Shown piece by piece: positions 36,166-43,761 of a stretch of DNA of 64,000 nucleotides. This DNA comes from Auraticoccus monumenti. GTDB taxonomy: Bacteria > Actinomycetota > Actinomycetes > Propionibacteriales > Propionibacteriaceae. Below the pieces are notes generated by a model, which did no database searches, was not told the DNA's origin, and saw only the letters and a list, made by a program, of their open reading frames with translations. The position numbers and the translations under genes are program-made. Positions within the stretch are counted from its first letter, which is position 1. Each line of letters opens with the position of its first letter. The stretch is taken from contig NZ_LT629688.1 of NCBI RefSeq assembly GCF_900101785.1, positions 3,224,001 through 3,288,000 on the forward strand, given 5' to 3'.

Positions 36166-37143
36166 TCACCGGTCCGTGTGGGGCTGCGGTGTGCGCGCCG
36201 GCCCGGACCGACGCGTGCGGAGCCAGACCACCGCGGCGATCACGATCCAGACGGTGATCGGGACCAGCATGGCTGCGTTCGTGGCCCCTGCTTCCCGGTC
36301 GCCGGTGATGGTGAAGTCGGTGCCGAGGACGACCGCCACGGCGAAGCTGAGCGCGTTGAACGCGCCGTGCAGGACGACGGCGACCTCGAGGCCGCCGGTG
36401 CGCCAGGTGATGATCCCGTTCGAGAGGGCGAAGACGAGGTACCAGAGGTTCAGCCAGGGGTCCGACGCGCCGTGGATGACCATGAACACCGAGGCCGCGA
36501 CGAGCAGCCCGAGGACCAGCGCGGTGCGAGGACCGCGGCCCCAGCTGGCCGCGATGCGGAAGACGAGCCCGCGCAGGCCGTACTCCTCCGCCGTCCCCTG
36601 CAGGGGCACCACCAGCAGGCTGATGACGAAGATCCCCAGTGCGGCCTCGCGCGCCAGCGGGGCCTGGGGTGCAGGAGCCAGCCAGGAGTGGAGGACCACG
36701 ACGAGGAGGACCACGGGGACGAGCACGAGGAGGGAGCGCCCGAGGACGTCGAAGCGGGGACGGGAGACGACCGAGTGCAGCGAGGCGCCCCTGACCCCGT
36801 ACATCCAGCGCTGGATCAGCATGCTCAAGGGGATGAGGACGGTGATGGAGCCGAAGGCGGCCAGGTGGTACAGCGGGGTGTAGTCGCTACCGCCGAGTGC
36901 CGGGGTCGTGTACCCCCGCTGCGCCTCGATCCAGGACGCACCCATGACGACGGCGGTGGAGATGGCGAAGAACCCCACCAGGAGCAGCGCGATGGCGAGG
37001 ATCCCGCGACCGATGCGGCGCTGGTCGCCCGCGAGGACACGGTGGTACTCGACCCCTGGCGGGACCCCCTCCCCGACCCGGGACGTCGCCGTGTCGTGCT
37101 CGGCGGGTGGCGGGGCGTGGAGATCCGTACCGCTGTCGGGCAT
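36166..37143 (-). CDS. CPBP-family intramembrane metalloprotease (copy 1)
   Basis: 325 residues, about eight membrane helices. The CPBP/Abi motifs are present: the glutamate pair in GTAEEYGLRG (EExxxR), FMVIHGASD (second motif with His) and VLHGAFN (third, His). This family includes CAAX-prenyl protease homologs and bacteriocin self-immunity proteins. ATG 37141-37143. Served by promoter box B with a leader of about 78 nt. A second CPBP gene at 53.4 kb uses the same kind of promoter. Confidence 0.87.
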   Translation of the reverse strand: MPDSGTDLHAPPPAEHDTATSRVGEGVPPGVEYHRVLAGDQRRIGRGILAIALLLVGFFAISTAVVMGASWIEAQRGYTTPALGGSDYTPLYHLAAFGSITVLIPLSMLIQRWMYGVRGASLHSVVSRPRFDVLGRSLLVLVPVVLLVVVLHSWLAPAPQAPLAREAALGIFVISLLVVPLQGTAEEYGLRGLVFRIAASWGRGPRTALVLGLLVAASVFMVIHGASDPWLNLWYLVFALSNGIITWRTGGLEVAVVLHGAFNALSFAVAVVLGTDFTITGDREAGATNAAMLVPITVWIVIAAVVWLRTRRSGPARTPQPHTDR

Positions 37144-37227
37144 GGTCAGGCCTTTCGGTGGGCAGCACCTCGCCATGGGGATCAGCCGAGCCGCAGGCAC
37201 GCGGGGAGGTCCTCTGGCGTGGTCCTC

Positions 37228-37258
37228 AGTGAAGACCGTGTCCTGAGAACCAGGTCAA
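37228..37258 (-). promoter_or_regulatory. MerR-type promoter box B (CPBP gene 1)
   Basis: Minus strand: -35 TTGACC (37253-37258), 19-bp spacer with GGTTCTCAGGACA, -10 TTCACT (37228-37233). Box A and box B are nearly identical from the dyad through the -10 and a few bases beyond (CTGAGGAC), suggesting recent duplication. Confidence 0.7.
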
Positions 37259-37650
37259 GCGAGACGGTCGCGAGGGACGCCGGAACCGGTGCTCAGCTAC
37301 CAGAAGCCCCCTCCCGTACGCCGACGGTGCAGGGTTCTCCCGGCGTGCAGCGTCCCCGGTCGTACTGGGTGGGAGCGGCCCGCGGGCTAACGTGGAGAGG
37401 CCGGCGCAGGCGTCGCCCCTGGCGAGCCGCCCCGGAGACGAAGGGCCAGCGACCTGGTCACCAGGATCCTCGCTGATGCGCAACCCCACCGAGTACGTCC
37501 ACGACCGAGAGGACAGCTGGATGAGTCCGAAGCTGAGCGCTACCGCACCCGGCTCCCATCGAGGTGGCGGCCGGGCTGCATGGTCCGACCGCCGTGTCGC
37601 CCGCACCAGGGCCACCGTGCCGGCCCGAGCGCCGAGGGTGGGCTGACGTC

Positions 37651-38760
37651 GTGGTGGAAGGACTCTGGTGGCTGCTGCTGGCGCTCCCCGTCGGCTGGGT
37701 GGCCGTCCGCCGTACGCGCGCCGAACCACGGCGCCTGTCGAACGGGTTCTGGCTGCTGGCCGCTGCCCTCCTGGCTCTGAACGCCCTGGTCGGGCTCGGG
37801 CTGCCCGGCAGCGGAGTGATCTCGCTCGTGGTCGGCGGGGCCCTGGTGCTCTCCCCGCTGCTGGTCCTGGTGCTGGCCGTCCTGCTGGTGGCCAACGGCG
37901 TCCAGATGGTGCGCAAGGAGGGCCGCTCGCTCGGCAACCTGCTGTCCCTGATGGCCGGGCTCGCCCTGCTGGTCCTGCTCGCCTCGCCGGTGCTGGTCAT
38001 CACCACGGACATGAGTCCGCCGGTGGTGGCCGGGGTGCTGATCGTGCTTCTCGCCGCGGCCTACCTCGGGTTCGTGCTCGTCGGGTTCCTCGGCTACTCC
38101 TGGCTCTACCCACGGTTGGTCCGTAGACATCCAGCCGCGTGGGTCGTCGTGCTGGGGTCGGGGCTCTCCGGCGGCGAACGGGTGACCCCGCTGCTGGCCG
38201 GACGGATCCGTGTCGGTGTGCAGCAGACCGCAGCCCGTGGTGCCGGCGTGCTGGTCATGTCGGGTGGTCGCGGTCGGGACGAGGCCCTGCCCGAGGCGGA
38301 GGCGATGGCGGCGTGGGCGCTCGCCGAAGGGGGACTCGTCCGCGGTAGCGGGCCGCTGCTGCTGACCGAGACCACCTCCACCACCACGGAGGAGAACCTG
38401 CGCCACACCGCCGAGATGCTCAGCGGTCTCCCTGCCGGCGAGCTGGCTCATCCTGGCGCCGCTCCTACCGGCACGGTGGTCAACCCACCGGCCTCCGTCG
38501 AGCGTGACGGACCGTCATCGTTGGCCCCGGGTCTGGTGGTGAGCAGCGACTACCACGTGCTCCGGGCGGCGATCCTGGCCCGGCAGCTCGGGATCCCCGC
38601 CCAGGCGGTGGGCGCACCGACCGCGCGCTACTTCCTGCCCAGCGCGGTGCTGCGCGAGTACGTCGCCGTGCTGGCTGAGCGCCCGTGGCTGCACGTCGTG
38701 CTCGGCCTGCTGGTCGCTCTCCCGCTCCCCGCCCTGGTGCTGCTCACCGGGCAGGGCTGA
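37651..38760 (+). CDS. YdcF/DUF218-family membrane protein
   Basis: 369 residues. Five or so N-terminal membrane helices (5-160) precede a DUF218 domain: AWVVVLGSGLSGGERVTPLL, VLVMSGGRGRDEALPEAEAM, TETTSTTTEENLRHTAEML and LVVSSDYHVLRAAILARQLG, then a last helix. This family includes ElyC and SanA, implicated in envelope integrity. GTG 37651 is chosen at the start of the first hydrophobic segment; a plausible GGGTGGG site lies upstream. It is the only plus-strand gene between 33.8 and 45.9 kb. Confidence 0.8.
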   Translation: MVEGLWWLLLALPVGWVAVRRTRAEPRRLSNGFWLLAAALLALNALVGLGLPGSGVISLVVGGALVLSPLLVLVLAVLLVANGVQMVRKEGRSLGNLLSLMAGLALLVLLASPVLVITTDMSPPVVAGVLIVLLAAAYLGFVLVGFLGYSWLYPRLVRRHPAAWVVVLGSGLSGGERVTPLLAGRIRVGVQQTAARGAGVLVMSGGRGRDEALPEAEAMAAWALAEGGLVRGSGPLLLTETTSTTTEENLRHTAEMLSGLPAGELAHPGAAPTGTVVNPPASVERDGPSSLAPGLVVSSDYHVLRAAILARQLGIPAQAVGAPTARYFLPSAVLREYVAVLAERPWLHVVLGLLVALPLPALVLLTGQG

Positions 38761-39499
38761 GCACCCCACCTCCTCGCCCAGCACGGGACTGCTCCGCCAC
38801 ATCTCCGCCCGACGGCTGGTTGCGCCGAGCGTGCGCGAGGACCCCACCGGCGTGCTGGTGGCAGGCTCTCTCGCGGCGTCCGCAGGTCGGCGTCGTTCGG
38901 TGCCGATCACGAGGTCGTGGCCCGCACCCGCTCCCACGGCATCGGTGGCTCGTGCTCTCCCCCCCGACGAGGGCCACGGGGTGGTGTCGGGTTCTCGCGC
39001 CCCACCCCTGTCGTCGTCATGGCGTGTTCCGAAAAGCCCGATCGACGAGCGGTTCGGACCCGTACAGGCGTCGGTGTGCCGCTGTGACGGTGTTTCGGAA
39101 AAGGTGCTGCCGCACCTCCACCGACATCCGACGCGCCAGCCGTCGCGGTGGCGACTCGCCGCGAGTGGTCCCGCGGGGGAGGATCGAGGCGACACCTCGA
39201 GGCCGTTCGCCGCACCGCTGGGCGTGGTGGCGTCCAGGTGAAAGGGGGCGCACCGGGCGGCTCCGTGGAGGGCCCGAGCCGGGTCCAGCGCCACGACGAC
39301 GTGCGGTCGCCGCCCTGCAGGGTGACCAGGCACGTCACGGAGGCCAGGCCGCTGGTCGGCTGCTCCCCCACCCCCCCGCTTCAACGACGGGCCGCGTTCC
39401 GCGCCGGCGGCGCGCAGCTGCTCGCCCTGGCCGTCACGTGCTGCTCGGTGGCGGGCGGTGGTGCCTGCACCCGCCCGCCCCCGTGCGCGGTGGTCCGGC
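38761..39499. other. 739-bp region without a convincing gene
   Basis: Frames here have poor codon usage and no recognisable protein. Two similar short AT-richer motifs, GTGTTCCGAAAAG (39023-39035) and GTGTTTCGGAAAAGG (39090-39104), lie about 65 bp apart with TTCGGA between them. Possibly a decayed element or regulatory DNA. Confidence 0.4.
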
Positions 39500-40048
39500 T
39501 CAGACCTCGATGGTGGTGCCGTCGGGGTTCGCCTGGATGGTCCAGGTGCCGCCGGAGCGGAACGAGCGCGCGGTCGCGAAGGTGTCCTCCATGAAGCGCA
39601 TGTAGGTGACCTTCTCGTCGACGACCTCGGCCATGATGGCGATGGAGGAGGTGACCCGCTGGCCGAGCACGGTGGAGCGGTAGGTGAAGCTGCCGAAGGC
39701 GGCGACCTTGCCGTCCTGCTCGATCCAGTCGGTGAGCTCGAACTCCTCGTTGGTCCAGTAGCGGTTCACGTCGATGAAGGTCTGCAACAGGCCATCTGGT
39801 TCGTCGTGGCTGCCGGCCCACGGCATGATGCGCTGGAGATCCGGGTCGTCGAAGTTCAGGGAGACGTACTTCGCGTCGGGAGCGAGCAGCGGGTTGACGT
39901 TGTCGGGGTCGGTGGGGTTGCTCAGGAGCTGCTGCACGATCTGCGTCGGCGTGCGCGCGGTGCGCCCTCCTGCGTCGGGGCGTGCCGCCGACGGGTCCTT
40001 GGAGCTGGCGGCGTCTCGGGGGCGGTCGATCGGGTCGGGTCCGGTCAT
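39500..40048 (-). CDS. NTF2-like (SnoaL fold) protein with a grafted N-terminus
   Basis: 182 residues. Residues 35-182 form a complete NTF2-like domain (PTQIVQQLLSNPTDPDNVNPLLAPDAKYVSL, then WTNEEFELTDWIEQDGKVAAFGSFTYRS and VTSSIAIMAEVVDEKVTYMRFME). The first 16 residues, TGPDPIDRPRDAASS, match the N-terminus of the SnoaL-like protein at 54.4 kb but are not needed for the fold. The second of two adjacent ATGs (40048) has AGGAG at the better spacing. Its promoter is box C. Confidence 0.75.
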   Translation of the reverse strand: MTGPDPIDRPRDAASSKDPSAARPDAGGRTARTPTQIVQQLLSNPTDPDNVNPLLAPDAKYVSLNFDDPDLQRIMPWAGSHDEPDGLLQTFIDVNRYWTNEEFELTDWIEQDGKVAAFGSFTYRSTVLGQRVTSSIAIMAEVVDEKVTYMRFMEDTFATARSFRSGGTWTIQANPDGTTIEV

Positions 40049-40090
40049 CATGGTCTCCTTCTCCGGCACTGGCCGGGCTCGTGTGCTGCC

Positions 40091-40121
40091 AGTAGACGGC
40101 GTGTTCCTGGGACAGGGTCCA
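40091..40121 (-). promoter_or_regulatory. MerR-type promoter box C (NTF2-like gene)
   Basis: Minus strand: -35 TGGACC (40116-40121), 19-bp spacer with TGTCCCAGGAACA, -10 TCTACT (40091-40096). The start codon is about 36 nt past the predicted transcription start. Confidence 0.7.
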
Positions 40122-40512
40122 CCCCTGCGTCTGCGCCAGCTCGATGGTCCGTCCGACGGGGCGTTCTCAGCCGCACTTTCCCGCTCCCCCGAGGACACCC
40201 CGGTCGCCGGGGTCGTCCAGGCGGACGTCCGCAGGCGCTGACGACCGGTGCGGCCGGGCGGCGTCCTCACCGGTGATCTCGTCCGAGCAGAGGTGCTGGG
40301 CGACGGCGGCGGGGGCGTCGATCGGGGCGTGCAGGGTTCTGATCCGGTGCCGCGGCGCGGGTGGATCCGACGCTGCTGACGTCCACCGCCGGCGAGCTGC
40401 TACGCCCTGGCCTCGCTCCCGCACGTGTCCCCGGCACAGGGTCGACGGCGAAGCCGGGCGATCGCGCGCGGTCGTGCAGCCTGGCCGGGGGTGGCCCGGT
40501 CCCCCACCGCGG
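40122..40512. other. Gap with a possible MerR-gene remnant and weak box H
   Basis: Minus-strand frame around 40260-40310 reads SDEITGEDAARPHRSSAP, resembling the C-terminal tail of the adjacent MerR protein (EDEIGGEDAAGEHRGAPV). At 40415-40445 (minus) TCGACC, a 19-bp spacer with TGTGCCGGGGACA and a poor -10 (GGGAGC) form a degenerate MerR-type box. Suggests a partial duplication; no intact gene. Confidence 0.4.
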
Positions 40513-41391
40513 TCAGGGGGTCGACCCGGTGAGGAGACGTCGCCCCGCCCCGGGACCACCGGTGGCGTCCTGGGTGACCCGGCGCCGGATGGGGGTGGCC
40601 TCCGGCACCGCCTCGACCACCGGTGCGCCCCGGTGCTCACCGGCAGCGTCCTCGCCCCCGATCTCGTCCTCCCGCTCCAGCTCCCGGGCCAGCCTGCTGG
40701 CCCGCTCCAGCACGTCGAGCTGCGCCCGGTTGTACAGCGCCGAGACCGACTCCACCCACGTGCTGGCGGTGGTCCGCTCGTCCTTCAGCAGGTGCGGCTG
40801 GGGGGCGGTGATCCACGGGTAGTCGTCCAGGGCCCGGGCGATCGGGCCGGCGAGCTCATGAGCGAGCCGGAGCCTGGTCACCTCGTCGGCGTCGGCGGGG
40901 AGCCGCTCGAACTCCGCCGTCGAGTCGTCCACCTCCGCCTCCAGCATCCGCCGGACGTCGGCCATGGCGTCGTCGTCGTAGAGCTGGGCGTAGATGAGGG
41001 TCAGCGAGCGCTCGCGTGGCGACAGCCGTTCCGCCAGCTCCTCGAAGCCCGGCGGGACCTCGCCGGTCGAGGGGTGGTGCAGCATCTCCTCGATCTCGGA
41101 CCGGACCCGGCGGCTGCGCTCGATCGTCGCCACCAGCTCGGCGTCGATCTGCTCCAGCACACGTGCCGACGTGCCGACGCCGGTGTCGCGCTGCTCCATC
41201 TCCGCGATCGGCACGCCGACGTCGCGGAGCCGTCTGATCTGCAGCAGGCGGACGAGGTGGTCCACCCCGTAGCGCTTGTACCCGTTGGTGCTCCGGTCGG
41301 GCTGGGGCAGCAGACCGCGGCGGTGGTAGTGCCGCACGGTGTTGACGGTGGTCCCGGCCAGCACGGCCAGCTCACGGGTGCTCCACGACAT
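40513..41391 (-). CDS. MerR-family transcriptional regulator
   Basis: 292 residues: N-terminal winged helix (WSTRELAVLAGTTVNTVRHYH, NGYKRYGVDHLVRLLQIRRL), long dimerisation helix, and a helical C-terminal domain homologous to the middle of the MerR-Nudix protein (both have a conserved ALYNRAQLDVLER/EFYNPTQIRVLEQ segment). It lacks the Nudix part and ends in a charged, disordered tail. It is the best local candidate to control the 19-bp-spacer promoters around it. The N-terminal end overlaps a small frame. Confidence 0.87.
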   Translation of the reverse strand: MSWSTRELAVLAGTTVNTVRHYHRRGLLPQPDRSTNGYKRYGVDHLVRLLQIRRLRDVGVPIAEMEQRDTGVGTSARVLEQIDAELVATIERSRRVRSEIEEMLHHPSTGEVPPGFEELAERLSPRERSLTLIYAQLYDDDAMADVRRMLEAEVDDSTAEFERLPADADEVTRLRLAHELAGPIARALDDYPWITAPQPHLLKDERTTASTWVESVSALYNRAQLDVLERASRLARELEREDEIGGEDAAGEHRGAPVVEAVPEATPIRRRVTQDATGGPGAGRRLLTGSTP

Positions 41392-41629
41392 GGCGATCCT
41401 CTCCCCGACGATCAGTGCGGTCCACGAGACGCAGCCAGGTCACGGCGCCGATGACGCCGACCGGCACCCGGGGGGTCGGTCCGGCTGCGGGGCGGGCGGG
41501 GACCGGGTCCCCGCGGGTCAGCTGCTCGGCGGGCACGACCTCGTTCACGGCCCCCGCCCCACCGTCCTGCGCGGGACCGGAGGAGCGGTCCGGTCGGGTC
41601 GGACCCCCGGGCGCCGGGAGCCGCCTCAT
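41372..41629 (-). CDS. Possible small protein between response regulator and MerR genes
   Basis: 85-residue frame whose ATG overlaps the response-regulator stop (ATGA, 41626-41629) and whose end overlaps the MerR start by 20 bp. Composition is Pro/Arg-rich with one short hydrophobic run (VPVGVIGAVTWLRLV). The tight coupling at both ends is the main argument for it; no homolog is recognised. It could instead be a readthrough linker. Confidence 0.35.
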   Translation of the reverse strand: MRRLPAPGGPTRPDRSSGPAQDGGAGAVNEVVPAEQLTRGDPVPARPAAGPTPRVPVGVIGAVTWLRLVDRTDRRGEDRHVVEHP

Positions 41630-42300
41630 GACGCTCCCCCAGAGCCGCGCTCGGCCACGAGGCCGTGCTGGTAGGCCCACACCACCGTCTGCAGCCGGTC
41701 CCGCGTCCCGATCTTGCTCATCGCCCGCCCGAGGTGGGACTTGACCGTGCTGGTCTCCACCACGAGCTCCGCGGCGATCTCGGCGTTGGAGAACCCCCGG
41801 GCCAGCAGCCGCACGATCTCGGTCTCGCGGCCGGTCAGCGCCGCCAGAGACGCAGCGCCGTCGGGGACCGGTCGCCGACGTCGGGCGAACTCCGCGATCA
41901 CCCGCCGGGTCACGCTGTGGTCCACCAGACCGAACCCCGCGGCCAGCCGCCGGACCGCCGCGACCAGCTCGTCGGGGTCGGTGTCCTTGAGCACGAAGCC
42001 ACTGGCCCCGGCCTCCAGCGCACCGAAGACGTACTCGTCGAGGTCGAAGGTCGTCACCACCAGCACCGCCGGGGCCGGTTCGAGCTCGGCCAGCACGGCC
42101 CTGGTGGCGGCGAGGCCGTCACCTCCGGGCATCCGCACGTCCATGCAGATCACGTCCGGGCGCAGCCGGCGGGCCTGCTGGAGGGCCTCGCGCCCGCCGC
42201 CGGCCTCCCCCACCACCGTGATGTCGCCGGCCTCCTCCAGGATGACCCGGAACCCCGCCCGCACCACCGCCTGGTCGTCGACCAGGAGCACCCGGATCAC
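41626..42300 (-). CDS. NarL/LuxR-type response regulator
   Basis: 224 residues: a receiver domain (VLLVDDQAVVRAGFRVIL; phosphoacceptor Asp54 in ICMDVRMPGGDG; FVLKDTDPDEL lysine region) and a C-terminal LuxR helix-turn-helix (LTGRETEIVRLLARGFSNAEIAAELVVETSTVKSHLGRAMSKI). Its start overlaps the histidine-kinase stop by four bases. A typical two-component pair; the signal is unknown. Confidence 0.93.
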   Translation of the reverse strand: MIRVLLVDDQAVVRAGFRVILEEAGDITVVGEAGGGREALQQARRLRPDVICMDVRMPGGDGLAATRAVLAELEPAPAVLVVTTFDLDEYVFGALEAGASGFVLKDTDPDELVAAVRRLAAGFGLVDHSVTRRVIAEFARRRRPVPDGAASLAALTGRETEIVRLLARGFSNAEIAAELVVETSTVKSHLGRAMSKIGTRDRLQTVVWAYQHGLVAERGSGGAS

Positions 42301-43634
42301 GGGAGCTGCTCCGGGTCCACCGCGCCGGCCGGTGACCGGTCGATCTCGGCGATGGGCACGCGCAGCCGGACCCGCCAGCCACCCTCGGGCAGGGGCCCTG
42401 CGCTGAACTCGGCCCCGATCAGCTCCGCCCGCTCGCGCATCCCGATCAGACCGACCCCGGTGCCGGAGCGTCGGGGACGGGGCCGCGGCGACCCGTTGTC
42501 GGTGATCTCGAGGCGGACCTCGTGGGCGGCGAGCTCGAGCAGGATCCTCACCTCGGCCCCAGGAGCGTGCTGGCGCGCGTTCGACAGCGCCTCCTGGGCG
42601 ACCCGGTAGCAGGCGATGTCGGCGATCGGCGGCAGCTCGTGGGGCGCACCGCGCCGCACCAGAGTCACGGTCGTACCCAGCTCGCGGGCGGTCTGCACCA
42701 GCTCCTGCAACGAGGCCAGCCCGGGCGTGGGGGTCCGCTCGGCCGGCGCCCCACCCTCGGGGTCGCCCTCGGTCGGGCCCGAGGGCTCACGCAGCACCCC
42801 GACGGTCAGCCGCAGGTTGTCCAGGGTCTTGCGCCCCTGGGTGCGGATCCAGGCCGCACCGGCCCGGGCCGCCTCCGGGTCACGGTCCACCAGCCGCTCC
42901 ACGGCCGCCGCCTGGACGACCATGCCGGACAGGTGGTGGGCGGCGACGTCGTGCAGCTCCCGGGCCATCCGGGTCCGCTCGGCCGCCAGCGCCGCCTGGA
43001 CCGAGGCCTGCTGGGCGGAGATCGCGTCCACCGCCCGTTCGGCCAGCAGCTGGGTGTAGCGGCGCCTGGTGGCCATCGCCGCCCCGGCCAGGACCGGGAT
43101 GCCGTAGATGGTCAGCGCCGCGATGGCGCTGTCGATCGTGCTCAGCATCTGCTCGGGCCCCCCGGGCAGGACGAAGACGACCACGGTGACGAGGACCTCG
43201 GCGAGGACGGCGAGACCCGCGGCCAGCTGCGCCCGCCGCAGACCCCACCACGCCCCCAGGGAGTAGGCGGCCACGATGAGCGCCGGACCGCGGATGGTGA
43301 AGTCGGGGACGCTGTTCAGCGGCAGCTGGATCGCCAGCACCACCACGAAGCACACCAGTGGGTGCTTGCGGCGCAGCACCAGCGCCAGCGACTGCAGACA
43401 GGCCACCGAGCCGGCCGTCCACACCACCACGGGATCCAGGGGTAGGCCCTGGGCCGCGAAGGCGTAGCCGAGGGTGTAGCCCAGCAGCACCGCCGTCACG
43501 GCTGTGACGGTGAGGGCGAGCGGGATCTCGCGCCGGATGCTGCCGGGCGGGCCGAACCGGTCCAGCCAGGCGGTCCAACGGGTGCCGAGGTCCTGGTCGT
43601 CGAGGTCGCGGCGGAGGTTCGGGTGCTCGGTCAC
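42297..43634 (-). CDS. Sensor histidine kinase, HisKA_3 (NarL-type) family
   Basis: 445 residues. About six membrane helices (36-185) with very short loops form an intramembrane sensor. The dimerisation domain carries ERTRMARELHDVAAHHLSG (phospho-His228). The ATPase domain has a LSNARQHAP N-box and DNGSPRPRPRRSGTGVGLIGMRER. GTG 43632-43634 is chosen for its GGAGGAGGT site; a longer frame begins at 43754. Partner of the response regulator. The operon continues past the kinase into a small frame and MerR. Confidence 0.9.
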   Translation of the reverse strand: MTEHPNLRRDLDDQDLGTRWTAWLDRFGPPGSIRREIPLALTVTAVTAVLLGYTLGYAFAAQGLPLDPVVVWTAGSVACLQSLALVLRRKHPLVCFVVVLAIQLPLNSVPDFTIRGPALIVAAYSLGAWWGLRRAQLAAGLAVLAEVLVTVVVFVLPGGPEQMLSTIDSAIAALTIYGIPVLAGAAMATRRRYTQLLAERAVDAISAQQASVQAALAAERTRMARELHDVAAHHLSGMVVQAAAVERLVDRDPEAARAGAAWIRTQGRKTLDNLRLTVGVLREPSGPTEGDPEGGAPAERTPTPGLASLQELVQTARELGTTVTLVRRGAPHELPPIADIACYRVAQEALSNARQHAPGAEVRILLELAAHEVRLEITDNGSPRPRPRRSGTGVGLIGMRERAELIGAEFSAGPLPEGGWRVRLRVPIAEIDRSPAGAVDPEQLP

Positions 43635-43761
43635 CTGTCCGACCTCCTCCCACCCACCGCTCCGGCCCGGCCGGTCGGCGCGCCGGGACCCTGCACCGTC
43701 ATCGTAGGGGCGGGTGCGTCCCCGGTGGGGGTCCCGCCGTCGCTGCTCGTCCATCTCCGGC

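Noticed and set aside
37453-37465. CCTGGTCACCAGG palindrome upstream of the YdcF gene as a further box
   Set aside because: The flanking hexamers (GCGACC, TGATGC) are poor and the dyad differs; probably chance in GC-rich DNA.
39023-39104. TTCCGAAAAG/TTTCGGAAAAGG pair as terminal inverted repeats of an insertion sequence
   Set aside because: Only about 65 bp apart, no transposase frame and no target duplication.
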